From an uncultured Luminiphilus sp. (lineage in GTDB: Bacteria > Pseudomonadota > Gammaproteobacteria > Pseudomonadales > Halieaceae): a stretch of 64,000 nucleotides of DNA. This document shows positions 51,712-62,621 of the stretch, in pieces. Numbering within the stretch: the stretch's first letter is position 1; each line of letters opens with the position of its first letter. Location: NCBI GenBank assembly GCA_943840615.1, contig CALSVI010000006.1, positions 1 through 64,000 on the forward strand. The letters run 5' to 3'. The position numbers and the translations under genes are program-made. Under the pieces are notes generated by a model, which ran no database searches, was not told the DNA's origin, and saw only the letters and a program-made list of their open reading frames with translations.

Positions 51712-52310
51712 TCGCGCACCACCGTTCTGCCGCTAAGCGCATGCGCTAAAGTATTGGCATCGGTATATTCCAATTCACCACCGAGCGGCACGCCGTGAGC
51801 AATGCGCGACACCGTTACCGCTGCATGACGGGCCCGCTCGCTGATGTAGTAGGCCGTCGCCTCTCCCTCTACCGTAGGATTCGTCGCCAAGATTACCTCG
51901 CTGATTTCACCGCTGGTGAAGCGATTACATAAGGCGTCCAAGCCAAGTTGCTCGGGCCCAATGCCATCGATCGGAGAGAGATGCCCCATCAGTACATAAT
52001 AGTGGCCCCGGAAGCTCCCGCTCTGCTCGATTGCCATCACATCTGCCGGCGCCTCCACTACACACAACGTTGTCGCGTCGCGTTTGGGGTCCGAGCAGAT
52101 CTCACAGACATCGAGCTCCGTAAAATTTCGGCACAGGCTGCAGTTTTTCACCTTAGATAGCGCCACCTCAATGGCCTCGGCGATCTGCTGGGCTCCTTCA
52201 CGATCACGCTCGAGCAAATGCAGCGTCATCCGTTGTGCCGACTTCGGCCCAACGCCTGGCAGATGCCTCAAACCTTCAATTAATGCCTCAATAGAGGGGC
52301 TTAACTTCAT
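51708..52310 (-). CDS. recR: Recombination protein RecR
   Basis: Acts with RecF and RecO to load RecA on gapped DNA. The intact 200-residue protein has an N-terminal helix-hairpin-helix ([15 protein letters not shown]), a four-Cys zinc site (CSLCRNF, CEIC) and a Toprim domain ([30 protein letters not shown]). It follows dnaX by only 58 bp; the ybaB gene usually found between them is absent. Confidence 0.97.
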   Translation of the reverse strand: MKLSPSIEALIEGLRHLPGVGPKSAQRMTLHLLERDREGAQQIAEAIEVALSKVKNCSLCRNFTELDVCEICSDPKRDATTLCVVEAPADVMAIEQSGSFRGHYYVLMGHLSPIDGIGPEQLGLDALCNRFTSGEISEVILATNPTVEGEATAYYISERARHAAVTVSRIAHGVPLGGELEYTDANTLAHALSGRTVVRE

Positions 52311-52368
52311 TTAAATCAGTCATTTAACCTTCAATAATGAGACGGTATATCACAGCGGCGATCTGGAC

Positions 52369-54205
52369 TCACGCGCGTCCTTCCGTCTCGACACCGTCCC
52401 CGGCGGGCTCCCCTTCAGCCATATTAGGCCGAAGACTACCCGGAATAATCTGGGCATCGAAAGCCTTTAATAGCCCGTGCAGCGCATCGTCGCTGGAAAT
52501 CGCCTGCTCAGCGTCAGCCAATCGAGCCGCTGCCGCTGCCGCACGATGCGCAGCGGGCGTCCGCCCATTATGGTTGGTCACCGTAATCGTTGCCATGACC
52601 TCTTGCCCAAGCTGCTGACATAAGGCCTGGGTGAGCTGCGCGGAGTGTCGTTCATTAAGCAGGGTCGCTTCCCCCTCGGCAAGGCTGAACTGAGAGCGCG
52701 GATCCGGAGACCGCTGACAGCTCAAGATTCAATGCAATGTTGTGCAAAATCCCCGTGAACTGCAAACGATCAAATAGCGTCGGCCATCCCTCGTTTGTCA
52801 GCAGCTCCAGCCCTAACTCAACCGACGCCTGACCATTAGCCGGCGGCGCGCTGGCTGGCTCATCAAATAAACCGACAGGGCCCTCCGGAGAGACCGGCTT
52901 TTCGACGGTCTCTGGCGGTACGGCAGGTGTTGGCGCCTCGCTGACGGGCTGGTCGCTAGCGCATTGTGCAGCAGCATCTGGCCTCGACGCCGAGCTAACA
53001 GAGGGAGAGGGGCTTGTATCTGGCTCTGGCTCCGAACCCACCGGCATCGCCGGTGGATCAGGCTTTTTTACCGGGGGGTCTCCCACCGCCGCCTGAGACT
53101 GGATCACCGCAGCGGGTCGGAAGGCAATCATGCGAAGCAGAATCATCTCAAGTCCGGCACGCGCCGATGAGGCAAGATGCACTTCCCTGCGACCCGACAC
53201 TGCCATTTGCCAGAACAACTGCGTGTCATCGACCGTGGCACTAGCCGCCAACTCAGCAATCGCGCCTGATCGGGCCAGCTGGTGTCCAGCGCCTCCGGGA
53301 ACCGTCTGGGCAATCGTCATCTGATGCAGAATGTTGCTCAATTCATCTAGCGTCGAGACAAAGTCCGGCGCGTGTTCCGCGATCTGCGCGACCAAAGCCA
53401 AGACCGCTGCGGGATCCTCAGCCAGAATCGCCGCCACCAGCATCCAGCACTCTGTCCGCGATCCACCGTGCCCAGCATCTCGGCCACCTCGGCCCCCACG
53501 AGCTTTACCTTCGCCGTAGGCGATCGCCTGATCGGTCAGGCTCAGCGCGTCGCGCATAGAGCCCTCTGCAGCGCGCCCTATCAACGCCAAGCGCCTCTGG
53601 CGTCGGCGCTGACTGCCTCGGCGCTCGAGAATATGCTCGAGGTGCGCCACAATCTGCTCGGGCTGCATGTTCTTGAGGTTGAACTGCAAACAACGAGACA
53701 GCACCGTTGCCGGCAGCTTCTGCGGGTCAGTGGTGGCCAGCAGGAACATGGCGTGCGGCGGCGGCTCCTCCAAGGGTTTTCAGCAAGGCGTTGAAGCTGT
53801 GGTTAGACAGCATGTGCACCTCGTCAATCAAATAAATTTTGTAGCGCGCCCGTGCGTTGGCGTGTACTGCACGTTTTCCAGCAGCTCGCGGGTATCTTCC
53901 ACCTTGGTTTTGGAGGCCGCATCGACCTCGATCAAATCAACCGAGCGGCCCTCGGCGATCTCTGCGCAGGCGCCGCACTCCCCACATGGCGTCGCCGTCA
54001 CACCACCGTTCGCAGTTGAGGCACTTGGCGAGAATCCGCGCCACGGTGGTTTTACCGACCCCGCGTGTGCCGGTGAAGAGAGTAGGCATGGTGCAGTCGC
54101 CCGGACTCCAGCGCGTTCACCAAGTGCCTGCAGCACGTGCTGCTGCCCGACCATCTCGGAGAAGTTGCCGGGTCGCCACTTGCGGGCCAGAACCTGATGA
54201 GACAT
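52369..54205 (-). CDS. dnaX: DNA polymerase III subunit tau/gamma (frameshifted)
   Basis: Clamp-loader ATPase of the replisome. From ATG 54205: [20 protein letters not shown], then [18 protein letters not shown] (Walker A) in a shifted frame, [36 protein letters not shown] (Walker B), [12 protein letters not shown] (sensor 1). A Pro-rich linker ([18 protein letters not shown]) precedes a tau-type domain V ending [11 protein letters not shown]. At least five single-base breaks; inspected ones (near 54085, 54005, 53855, 53778) are extra bases outside long homopolymers. The gene is essential, so error is likely. The domain V present implies a tau form. Confidence 0.9.
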
Positions 54206-54229
54206 GCCAAGCCATCCGTGATTAAAGGA

Positions 54230-54339
54230 GGCGACTCGGACAGCCACACCCCGGCACCCGAATCAGTAACTACCGTTGCTCCCTTCCGGGCCTGGCGGAG
54301 TTCATCACCTATCGCTGCGAGGGGACCATCCGAGTCACC
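54230..54339 (-). ncRNA. ffs: Signal recognition particle RNA (4.5S)
   Basis: Small bacterial SRP RNA of about 110 nt. The conserved apical part GCCAGGCCCGGAAGGGAGCA is present, flanked by the symmetric loop sequences. The ends pair: GGTGACTCGGA at the 5' end with TCCGAGTCGCC at the 3' end (one G-T pair), setting the boundaries. It lies 25 bp before dnaX on the same strand, as in Pseudomonas. Confidence 0.93.
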
Positions 54340-54446
54340 ACAGAGCCCACCTCGCGGCGGGGGCGTTAGTGTCGCGAAATCACAACGGGCACGCAAGCTG
54401 AGAGAAGATAAAACCGGCGTCCGAGCAATGTTAGTCGTATTTACAT

Positions 54447-54465
54447 TTAATGTGAATAACATTAA
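54447..54465. promoter_or_regulatory. Candidate operator of the RND efflux operon
   Basis: A perfect inverted repeat TTAATGT-N5-ACATTAA in an AT-rich patch 49 bp upstream of the adaptor start. A TetR-family gene closes the same operon, so it is the likely ligand. The size and symmetry suit TetR-type operators; not proven. Confidence 0.55.
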
Positions 54466-54513
54466 CATTAGCGAGTCTCAAACATCTGTCTTCAGGATAG
54501 CGGGAGCGTTCTT

Positions 54514-55639
54514 GTGAACCCGAATCTAGTGAACTCGTTGTGGGCGGTGGCTTTGGCCGTGCTGCCTCACGCTGGGCGGCACTGCGCTGATCAAAGCCAA
54601 CAAGGTCACTACCACCTCTGCCGAGCGCGACACCCATGCCGGTGGCTGCCACGACGTATCGGGAGCAAACCAGCTACGTCCGTGAGGCCAACCTACCTTG
54701 GCGTCGTGCGCGCAGGCTCCGATAGTGTCGTTGGGCTTTGAGGTGGCCGGAGTACTCACCTCGCTCACCGCGACAGAGGGTATGCGCGTTTCAGCGGGAG
54801 ATGTGCTCGCACAATTAGGGATTGATCGCCGGCAGGCGCGTCTGGATGCAGCCATCGCCGCCTATGATCGGGTCGTCGCAGAGCGTGGGCAGGCGGAGGC
54901 GCGAGCAGATCGCATCGCAAGCCTTATCAAAGATGGATCAGCCTCACAGCAAGACTATGACGATGCACGCGTTCGCTACCCAAGCGCTGGCAGCGGCGGA
55001 GAGTGCTGCTGCCGCACAACGTCAGTCTGCGCAGCTTGAACTCGAAAAAAGCACCCTGCGTGCCCCTTATGAAGCCGTGGTCGCAGAACGCCTCGTGCAA
55101 ACCGGTGCAGTCGTGGCGCCCGGCACTCCAGTTACTGAGACTGGTGACCGCGACGGGTCGCGAAGCGCATGTCGGGGTCCCGCCGCATGTCGCTCGAAAA
55201 TTGATTACGGGTAACCCTTACACGCTCTCCCTACAGAGCGAGCAGGTCACCGCCGTACTGCGCTCAATCAGGGATGACATCGACTCCGCCACGCTCACCG
55301 TCGGAGCTGTTTTTGATATGCCCGACGACACGTCCGTCGCCGTCGGCGAATCGGCAGCCCTGCAGGTTGCAGAGACCGTAGGGTCTTCAGGCGGCTGGTT
55401 ACCCGTCACGTCGCTACTCGAGGCCTCGCGCGGGCTCTGGGACGTATTGACCATCACTCCTGACAGCGAAGGCACGACAGCGCGCCCGACGCGAAAGCGT
55501 CGAGATACTGTACACGCGTGGCAGCGAGGTATTCGTCAGGGGCACCCTGCCCACTGAAGCGTCGGTCGTCGCCTCCGGCTTGCAACGCATCAGCCCCGGA
55601 GACCTGGTCGAGCCTGTCTTCAGTCACAGCCCGCCCTAA
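54514..55639 (+). CDS. RND efflux periplasmic adaptor (frameshifted)
   Basis: Membrane-fusion protein linking the RND pump to an outer-membrane channel. From GTG 54514: NLVNSLWAVALAVLP (signal anchor), then in other frames SYVREATYLGVVRAGSDS-type barrel start, VAGVLTSLTATEGMRVSAGD (lipoyl half), a helical hairpin (IASLIKDGSASQQDYDDAR), RAPYEAVVAERLVQTGAVV (second lipoyl half) and LQVAETVGSSGGWLPVTSLL. At least five breaks. About 375 residues. No outer-membrane channel gene is in the operon. Confidence 0.82.
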
Positions 55640-55658
55640 CGCAGTCGCTGTCCGGCTC

Positions 55659-58600
55659 ATGATTGCCAAGCTTCTCCATGCTAATCTCGCGTTACCTCGC
55701 ACTGGTGATTTTAGCGGTTGTCGTAGTCGGCTACACGAGCATGAGCGGCATGGCGCGCAAAGAAGATCCCGCCATTACGCCGTGGTTTGCCAAGGTACAA
55801 ATTTTCTTTCCCGGCGCGAGCCCCGCTCGGGTCGAAGCACTGATCACCAAACCAATGGTAGACGCCTTGCGCGAAGAGCCGGATGTGATGGAAGTCGACG
55901 GCAGATCTGCTGCGGGCGTGTCACTGATTTTTGTCGAGGTCGACTACAAAGCACCACCAGCGCGCTTGGCTCAAATCATGGCGGAGCTGCGCGACGTGGT
56001 TGATCGGGTCGCGCTAACGCTACCACCGGGCAGCTCTCCACCCGATTTTGATGATGAACTCTGGACTGAGTTCGTCAAGATTGTTGCCATCAAGGGGGCC
56101 GAGGATCGTCCGTTGTCGCCCGCTCAATTGCGGCGACAATCTCTCCTCTTCGCCGACGCCGCACGGGGTGTGCCGATGACTCGCCGCGTGATGCTCTACG
56201 GCCTCCCCATTGAGGAGGTGCGCGTAGAGCTCGACGAAACCAAACTTTCAATGCTGGGAATTGCAATCGACGAGGTGGCGTTGGCGCTGGCTGAGGCCGA
56301 CGCACGCGCCCCTGCGGGACAGTTAACCGGAGCAGGAGCTGCGCCTCACGGTCGAGCTAACGGGCGAATTTACAGACCTTGAGTCAGTGCGAGGTGTCAT
56401 CGTCAGGGCCTTGCCTGATGGCAGAGCAATTCGCATCTCGGATCTGGGCAAGGTAACCAAATCAGAGGTTACTCCGCTGCAAAGCCTGTCGCTCTCAAAC
56501 GGCCAGCGCTCCGTGCTAATTGCGGTCGAAATGCAACCGGGCTACCAGGTCGACCGCTACGGCGTGCGGTTTGATCAATTTCTCGCGGCCTACAGCGCGA
56601 GCGCGCCTGACGGAGTCCACATCGAAAGCAGTTTTGATCAAGCAGGCTATACCAAACAGCGCCTGCTAAGCGTTGGTAAAAATCTCCTCATGGGTATCGC
56701 CCTGGTTTTAACCGTATTGCTGATCACTCTTGGGTGGCGCGCAGCCTTGGTCGTTGCGGTGATCCTGCCACTGTGCACGCTGATGTCCATGATTGCCCTC
56801 TTTTACCTCAAAATACCCATCCAACACATGTCGGTAACGGGACTAGTCGTGGCGCTGGGTTTACTGGTTGACGGCTCCATCGTCATGACCGATGAGATTC
56901 GCAAACGACTGTTAAATGGACTGCCCCCTACCGAAGCGATGAAAGGTGCGGTGTCGCGCATGCGGATCCCACTCATGTCGTCCACCCTCACCACCGTGCT
57001 CGCTTTTCTGCCGTTGGTAATGCTACCTGGCGGGGGCGGCGACTTCCTCGGATCCATTGCAGTAGCCGTGATTGCGATGCTGGTGTCTTCATTTTTGCTG
57101 GCATTGCTGTCACGCCAGTACTGGCATCCCGATGGCTGCCCTCGGGCATCGCGCTGGAGCGCCGCTGGTGGCGAGCCGGCGCAAACACCCCTCGACTCGC
57201 CGCCACTTTTCGTCGGTCCCTCAACTGGTCTATTCGCAACCCCCTGGGGGCATTTGCGCTGGCACTGGCACTCCCCATGACGGGGTACCTGAGTCTGAGT
57301 ACGCTCACGCTGCAGTTTTTCCCGGGGACCGATCGCGATCAAATGTACCTCGACGTCAAATTACCGGAAGGCACCTCCATCGATGATTCTCTAAACTTGG
57401 TTACACAAATTGACCAAAAATTGCGCTCAGAGCCGCTCATCAGGCGTGTAGATTGGTCTATCGGCGAGAGTCCGCCTGAGTTTTATTACAACCTGCGCGC
57501 CAACGTGAAAGGCGTGCCAAGTTGGTCCCGGGCATTGGTGCTTACCACCGATGAAAATCAAACCGACTCACTGATTATTCGCCTGCAGCGGGAAGTTGAT
57601 CGGGAATTTCCCGAAGCGCAAATTTTAGTGCGCGGCATTGATCAAGGCCCCCCCGTCGAGGCGCCGTTAGAGGTTCGCCTGTTCGGGCCCAGCACCGATC
57701 TGCTCAAGTCACTCGGCGAGCAATTTCGCCAGCGTATGGCTGCACTGCCAGACGTCACACACACCAAACTCCTGATGGCACCTGCACCACCCAAGGTCGT
57801 CTTCGACCTCGACGAGTCAGCCCTCAAAAGCGCGGGACTCAGTAAAGCCGACGTAGCGAGGGGTATTCAAAGCGCCCTCAAAGGCCGGGTAGGCGGCGAA
57901 CTGCTTGAAGGCACAGAGCGGCTCCCCGTGCGCGCCATTCTCAAGCGTCAGGAATGGGACAGCGCCGACGACCTGACCAACATCCGGATTCCAATCCGCA
58001 ACCCGGGCAGCGACACCCTGATCCCCGCTATACCGCTTAGCGCACTGGGCAGTCTCGCTGGTCCCCGATGAGAGCCCCATTGCACGGGAAAACGGCGACC
58101 GGCTGAACAGTGTTCAGGGATATCTCAAGCGGGGGGTTCTGCCAGAAGAAGCGCTAAAAATGCTGGCACGCGGACCTGGAAATCAATCCTATACCCCTGC
58201 CACGGGCTATCGTCTGGAGTTCGGTGGCGACAGCCAGGAGCGCGGGGAACTGGTGGAGGACTTAACGGCACCGCTGGGGACCATTATCGCCGCGATGCTC
58301 GCCACCATCTTGCTGACCTTCAACTCGTGGCGGCTGACCGGTATCGCTTTTGGTGTGACCGGCTGCTCCTTTGGACTGAGTCTGCTTGCGCTGGCCGTAT
58401 TTCAGTATCCACTGGGCATTCAAGCGCTAATCGGCGTGATTGGCTCGGTGGGTGTCTCGATCAATGCGGCCATCATCATTTTGAGCGGGCTCAAATTAAA
58501 TGAGCGCGCGACGGCGGGTGATCCCGACGCCATTGTCGATGTGGTCATGGATGCGAGCCGGCACATTGTCTCGACCACCGTCACGACTTTTGGCGGTTTC

Positions 58601-58787
58601 CTGCCACTGATATTGGAGGGCAGTCAGTTCTGGCCACCCTTTCGCGATGGCGATCGCCGGCGGCGTGCTGCTCTCGACCGTCGTGTCGTTCTACCTCGTG
58701 CCGCCCCTCTATACCCTGTTGATGCATCCCGGACGCCACTTTCTGAAGAACGGGCCGCCGGCAGAGCAGCGCCGCGCGCGCCACTGA
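55659..58787 (+). CDS. RND efflux permease (frameshifted)
   Basis: Inner-membrane proton-driven pump, about 1040 residues. N-terminal helix (LALVILAVVVVGYTSMSGMA) then MARKEDPAI, porter domain (FFPGASPARVEALITKPM), helix block (LVVALGLLVDGSIVMTDEI, PLMSSTLTTVLAFLPLVML), second porter domain and GIQALIGVIGSVGVSINAAI, DASRHIVSTTVTTFGGFLP. Breaks near 55680, 56335, 57115-57270, 58068 and 58640. Start ATG 55659 (MIAKLLHANL) or 55678. Hydrophobe/amphiphile type rather than metal type because of the KEDPAI motif; substrate unknown. Confidence 0.85.
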
Positions 58788-58797
58788 GGGAGGCCGC

Positions 58798-59356
58798 ATG
58801 ACTCAGGCCCGCTGCAACTATCATCACGGTGATCTGCGCAACGCACTCATCATCGCCGCCGCAGAGCTGATCGAGCGCGACGGCACCCTTGAGTTTTCAA
58901 TGGCCGAAGCCGCGGCAAAAGCCGGTGTCAGCGCCGCGGCGCCCTATCGCCACTTTGCCGACAAAGAAGAACTTTTGCGGGCGGTCAGACAGCTGGCCAT
59001 TCTTGGACTCGGTGCCGAGGCCGCCAAAACCGCTCGCAACACTCCAGTGGCTCTATAGAGGGCATTTTGGCTATGGGGCATACCTACCTGAGCTATGCGC
59101 GAAAAAAACGCGCGTTCTTCTCGCTTGATGTGGGACGACCGCGGCAATATCGAAGAAATTCGTGAAAATGCTGCAGAGGACCATGGCGGCTTTATGGTTT
59201 TGGTCAACCTGGTGCGAAGTGTTCTGCGAGAGCAACGGCAATGCGTCCATCAACAGCCTGCAACTTGCCACCCAGATCTGGTCTATGACCCATGGCATCG
59301 CCACACTCGAGGCCAGCCAGCTGATCAACCTGTTTGACCGATCGATCGAGACCTGA
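58798..59356 (+). CDS. TetR-family regulator (frameshifted)
   Basis: Probable local repressor of the efflux operon. The HTH domain is intact: CNYHHGDLRNALIIAAAELI and FSMAEAAAKAGVSAAAPYRH, then FADKEELLRAV. A break near 59025-59060 interrupts the ligand domain, which resumes as RGNIEEIRENA and ends QLATQIWSMTHGIATLEASQ. Merged length about 186 residues. GGGAGG ribosome site overlaps the permease end, 11 bp spacing. Confidence 0.85.
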
Positions 59357-59485
59357 AGCGTTGCTCGACCAAAGCGTCACGCACCTTGCTGGCCGGCGCA
59401 GTGAGCTCTCGAGGTAAACGCGCTTACTCACGCACTCCGCCTTCGACTTGGCCCAACTCGTCTGGAGTGGGATACTTCGCCCCCG

Positions 59486-59562
59486 CCGCCCGTAGCACAA
59501 CCGGATAGTGCAACGGCCTTCTAAGCCGTAGGTTGCAGGTTCGAATCCTGCCGGGCGGGCCA
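59486..59562 (+). tRNA. tRNA-Arg (TCT)
   Basis: A 77-nt cloverleaf with encoded CCA. Acceptor CCGCCCG pairs with CGGGCGG; D arm GCAC/GTGC; anticodon loop CTTCTAA (anticodon TCT) on stem ACGGC/GCCGT; T arm GCAGGTTCGAATCCTGC. An accessory gene block starts directly after its 3' end. Confidence 0.96.
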
Positions 59563-59600
59563 TTCTGGATTGCAGAAAATCCTTGCCAGCGAGGGAATCA

Positions 59601-60560
59601 ATGTTTACGTCCCGACCCTTTTTAATGGGCGCCGCCCTGCTTTGGGCGCTAGTGACCCTTGGCTTCTTTGTACTCGACTCCACGGTCAGCTCCCGCCCTC
59701 CAATCGCCGAGGGCGCGCTCACCAGCCTTTTGACCATGTATCTGCCGGTTTTGTCGCTGAGCGTTTTTTTGCTCCTTTTCCTCACGCGAAAGCGTTCGCC
59801 CATCGAATGGGCGCAGCGACTTCCATGTCGACGTCGACGCGCGCGCGATCCCGGAACTCTGGCTGGTCTGCGCCTATCTTTTGATCACCCAAATAGGCCT
59901 GGGCTACTTTTGGAATACCGGACTGCACTTTCCCGGGCCCGAGGTTTACGAACGCAACACCCATCTTTGGCAGGACGTGGTGAGCTGGATGCTGCTAAAC
60001 GGCGTCTTCTACATCGTCGATTCCCATTTACTGGCTTCGGCGAACGGGCTTGCGCGCCGCAGACCTGCTCCGCTCTTTGGAGTGGCGGCAGAAACGCGTG
60101 GATTATTGCCGCCTACTGGGCACTCGATTTTTTCGGGCCCATCATTGGTGGCGTCAACTTTTTCTCGCTGAGCGGGCAACAATATGTAACGGGCGTGCCG
60201 ACCAGCATTGCGGCCAACACCATCGGCGCTGGGTTGCCAGTCGTTTTGCTCATGCATGTGATACTGATACCCCGCCTCATGGTGCTTTTTGACAGCAAGC
60301 TCACCGTGATCCTACTGGCGGGTTTTTTCTATGCCGTGTTCAGCCTCTTTGACCCCGGCGTCGATTACAGCTCGGTTGAAGCCGGCGCCCTCAGCGTGAC
60401 CTACATCATCATGACGCAGGTGCTCGTCGGGATGGGCAAGGCCACCTTTACCGTAGTGACCGGCAACCCGCTGATACATTTCATCACCCTGCATGTGCTG
60501 AGTGCCCGCATACCGTTTGATACAGAGATGTACTCAAATTTGGTAGCGGGCCTTCAGTAA
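59601..60560 (+). CDS. Unknown multi-pass membrane protein (frameshifted)
   Basis: About 320 residues with seven or eight hydrophobic helices: FLMGAALLWALVTLGFFVLD, SLLTMYLPVLSLSVFLLLF, then shifted frames TQIGLGYFWNTGLHFPGPEV, AWIIAAYWALDFFGPIIGGV, LLMHVILIPRLMVLF, VILLAGFFYAVFSLFDPG and a conserved-looking end IHFITLHVLSARIPFDTEMY. Two breaks near 59815 and 60030. No family recognised. It opens the block with the ASCH, FAD and Rieske genes and could be a transporter or a sensor of the substrate, which is speculation. Confidence 0.6.
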   Translation: MFTSRPFLMGAALLWALVTLGFFVLDSTVSSRPPIAEGALTSLLTMYLPVLSLSVFLLLFLTRKRSPIEWAQRLPCRRRRARDPGTLAGLRLSFDHPNRPGLLLEYRTALSRARGLRTQHPSLAGRGELDAAKRRLLHRRFPFTGFGERACAPQTCSALWSGGRNAWIIAAYWALDFFGPIIGGVNFFSLSGQQYVTGVPTSIAANTIGAGLPVVLLMHVILIPRLMVLFDSKLTVILLAGFFYAVFSLFDPGVDYSSVEAGALSVTYIIMTQVLVGMGKATFTVVTGNPLIHFITLHVLSARIPFDTEMYSNLVAGLQ

Positions 60561-60644
60561 CTGACGCGCTAGGTACCCACTATCCAGCGAGTGCCGTTTA
60601 AAGCATGATCTGCGTCTACGGAAGTAACACGACAGAGAGTGCTG

Positions 60645-61145
60645 ATGACTCACGATATTTTGATAGCAGACGGCCCCGCACAACCCAATCCGGCCGCAAT
60701 CGACGCCTTTTGGCAACGTGCTTGTGACCAGAAAGCCGGGCTCGGGAGCGATTATCAAGTCCGCTCAATTGGCATCGATGCCGAAACAACCGAACAGATT
60801 TTCGCGTACATCAAAACGCAGGAAAAGGTGGCCACATTCAGCCTCCCCTGGGTAATCGATGCCAACGGTTTCCCCTATGCACAGGCCGGCACTCCGGTCG
60901 TGCTGTGTGATTACCAGGGCGCGCCCCGCCTGATCGTACGCCTCACCGAGATCCGTGAGACCACCTTTGGAGCGATCGGGCACGCCGAAACAAGCCTCGA
61001 TGGCCCACCCGTGCAAGACCCCGATGTCTGGATTCCGCTTCATAGGGGCTATTGGAACGGTTTACTGAAAAACTATGGCCGGGAGTGCACTAATGACATG
61101 CCCGTACTGATCGAGCCCTTCGAGTATATCGGCGAATTCACCTGA
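60645..61145 (+). CDS. ASCH domain protein
   Basis: A 166-residue protein with an ASCH beta-barrel (PWVIDANGFPYAQAGTPVVL, RLIVRLTEIRETTFGAIGH and HRGYWNGLLKNYG). ASCH domains bind RNA or act as small hydrolases, for example on N4-acetylcytidine; no specific role is evident. The TGA overlaps the ATG of the FAD gene, indicating coupled expression. Start ATG 60645; GTG 60639 is possible. Confidence 0.75.
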   Translation: MTHDILIADGPAQPNPAAIDAFWQRACDQKAGLGSDYQVRSIGIDAETTEQIFAYIKTQEKVATFSLPWVIDANGFPYAQAGTPVVLCDYQGAPRLIVRLTEIRETTFGAIGHAETSLDGPPVQDPDVWIPLHRGYWNGLLKNYGRECTNDMPVLIEPFEYIGEFT

Positions 61146-62489
61146 TGACCCTGCCTCCCCAAAGCCCTTATGTGATTATTGGCGCCGGGATTCATGGCCT
61201 CAGCACCGCTTACCACCTGGCGCTGCAACTTAAAAACACTGGCAGAGGCACGGGCGAGGACATCGTGGTGCTGGAGAAATCGGGCATCTGCGCCGGCGCC
61301 ACCGGTATTGCCTGTGGCGTCATTCGCAATAACTACTTCCAGCCAGCCATGCGCGAGCTGATGGCGCACTCGGTCAATATCTGGGAGAGCGACCCCGAGA
61401 CCTACAGCTACCATCCCGTGGGCTACATGCAGATCAGCTGCGAATCCGATGCGTGAAGACGTGGCAGCCATCCATGCGCAACAGCAGGCTATTGGCTACG
61501 AATCCGTTTTTATTGAAGGCGCCGCTGAGAGCGAACGCTACATGAAGCGGCTATTTTCAGATTGGTGCGCGCAGGGCATCACCTCGGTGCTCCACGAAAT
61601 GCCCGGTGGTTATGCCAACAATAGCCTTGCAATGGTGGGCCTTGCGGCCAAGGCCGAAGCGCTCGGGGTCCGCATTATGAGCGGCATCACGGTGAAGGCG
61701 CTCGAGAGCGACAATAGCGGCGCGATCGCTGCGGTGATCACCGATCAGGGGCGCATCGAATGCGATTATGCCGTCGTGGCGGCAGGCCCCTGGGTCCGCA
61801 GCTTTTGGGAGATGCTGGAGCTCCCCATGGAAGTGGGTATCCGCAACGCCGCAACGGGTGAGATCAGCGAGGGCATCCCGATGTGGATCTACTGGTCACT
61901 GCAGGAAGGCACGCTGGGCGTTGACCCCACGCTGCAGGTTACCAACGACGGCAATATGCCGCCGGTCATCCATGTGGATACCGATGCACCCCTGCATTCA
62001 GACCAGGACGGCCGGCTGCTCACAGACGCAATGTGGGGCATCTACTACAAACCCGACTTTCACTTTGGCGGCGTGCAGGGTGGAGCGGCCCCGTTTATCG
62101 TTGACAAGCCCGCGAGCGAGGTAGCGGTGGACCCCTACGGCCCGGACTCACCGGAATTTGTGGTGGGGCCCGAGTTTGCCGAGATGTGGGTATCGGCGCT
62201 CGCCCACTGTCAGCAGCGCTTTTCCGGCACTCTGCCCCACTTTAAAACCGAACCCTCGGGAGGCATTGGCGCATTCACACCCGATAGCTTCCCGATTTTT
62301 GACACCATGAAGGAGAACTGTTTTGTCATTGCAGACTCCAATCACGGCTACAAAATGATTGGCGTGGGCGATCTCGTCGCGCAAACCATCTGTGGCAGCA
62401 AACCGGATTTGCTCAACCCCTTTCGCTTCTCCCGCTACGCCGAGGGCGATCTTCATCCCGTGTCGAACAGTCCTTTTCCCTGGAGCTAG
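61145..62489 (+). CDS. FAD-dependent oxidoreductase, DAO family (one frameshift)
   Basis: Glycine oxidase/sarcosine-dimethylglycine dehydrogenase-like flavoenzyme. FAD-binding YVIIGAGIHGLSTAYHL at the N-terminus, ICAGATGIACGVIR, DYAVVAAGPWVRSFWEMLE in the middle, and IADSNHGYKMIGVGDLVAQT near the end. The frame changes at about 61445-61455 (VGYMQISCES to EDVAAIHAQQQA); merged length about 447 residues. Coupled with the ASCH gene and 132 bp before a Rieske oxygenase. An N-methyl or amino-acid substrate is likely by family. Confidence 0.82.
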
Positions 62490-62621
62490 TGGGTTGCTTG
62501 GCCGCCGCTTTAGGACTGTCCCTGTCACGCGCCGTCGCCTCACTGCATGCTGGCAAGAAAGTGATTTTCCCCGCCCAGACACAGGCGTAGACTTGTGTCA
62601 CCTGTTTGCAAGGCGTGACCG

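Noticed and set aside
46500-61460. Interpretation as a pseudogene-rich degrading region
   Set aside because: Essential dnaX and normally retained genes are affected, protein conservation is preserved in each frame, and breaks are single bases, so sequence error is the better explanation.
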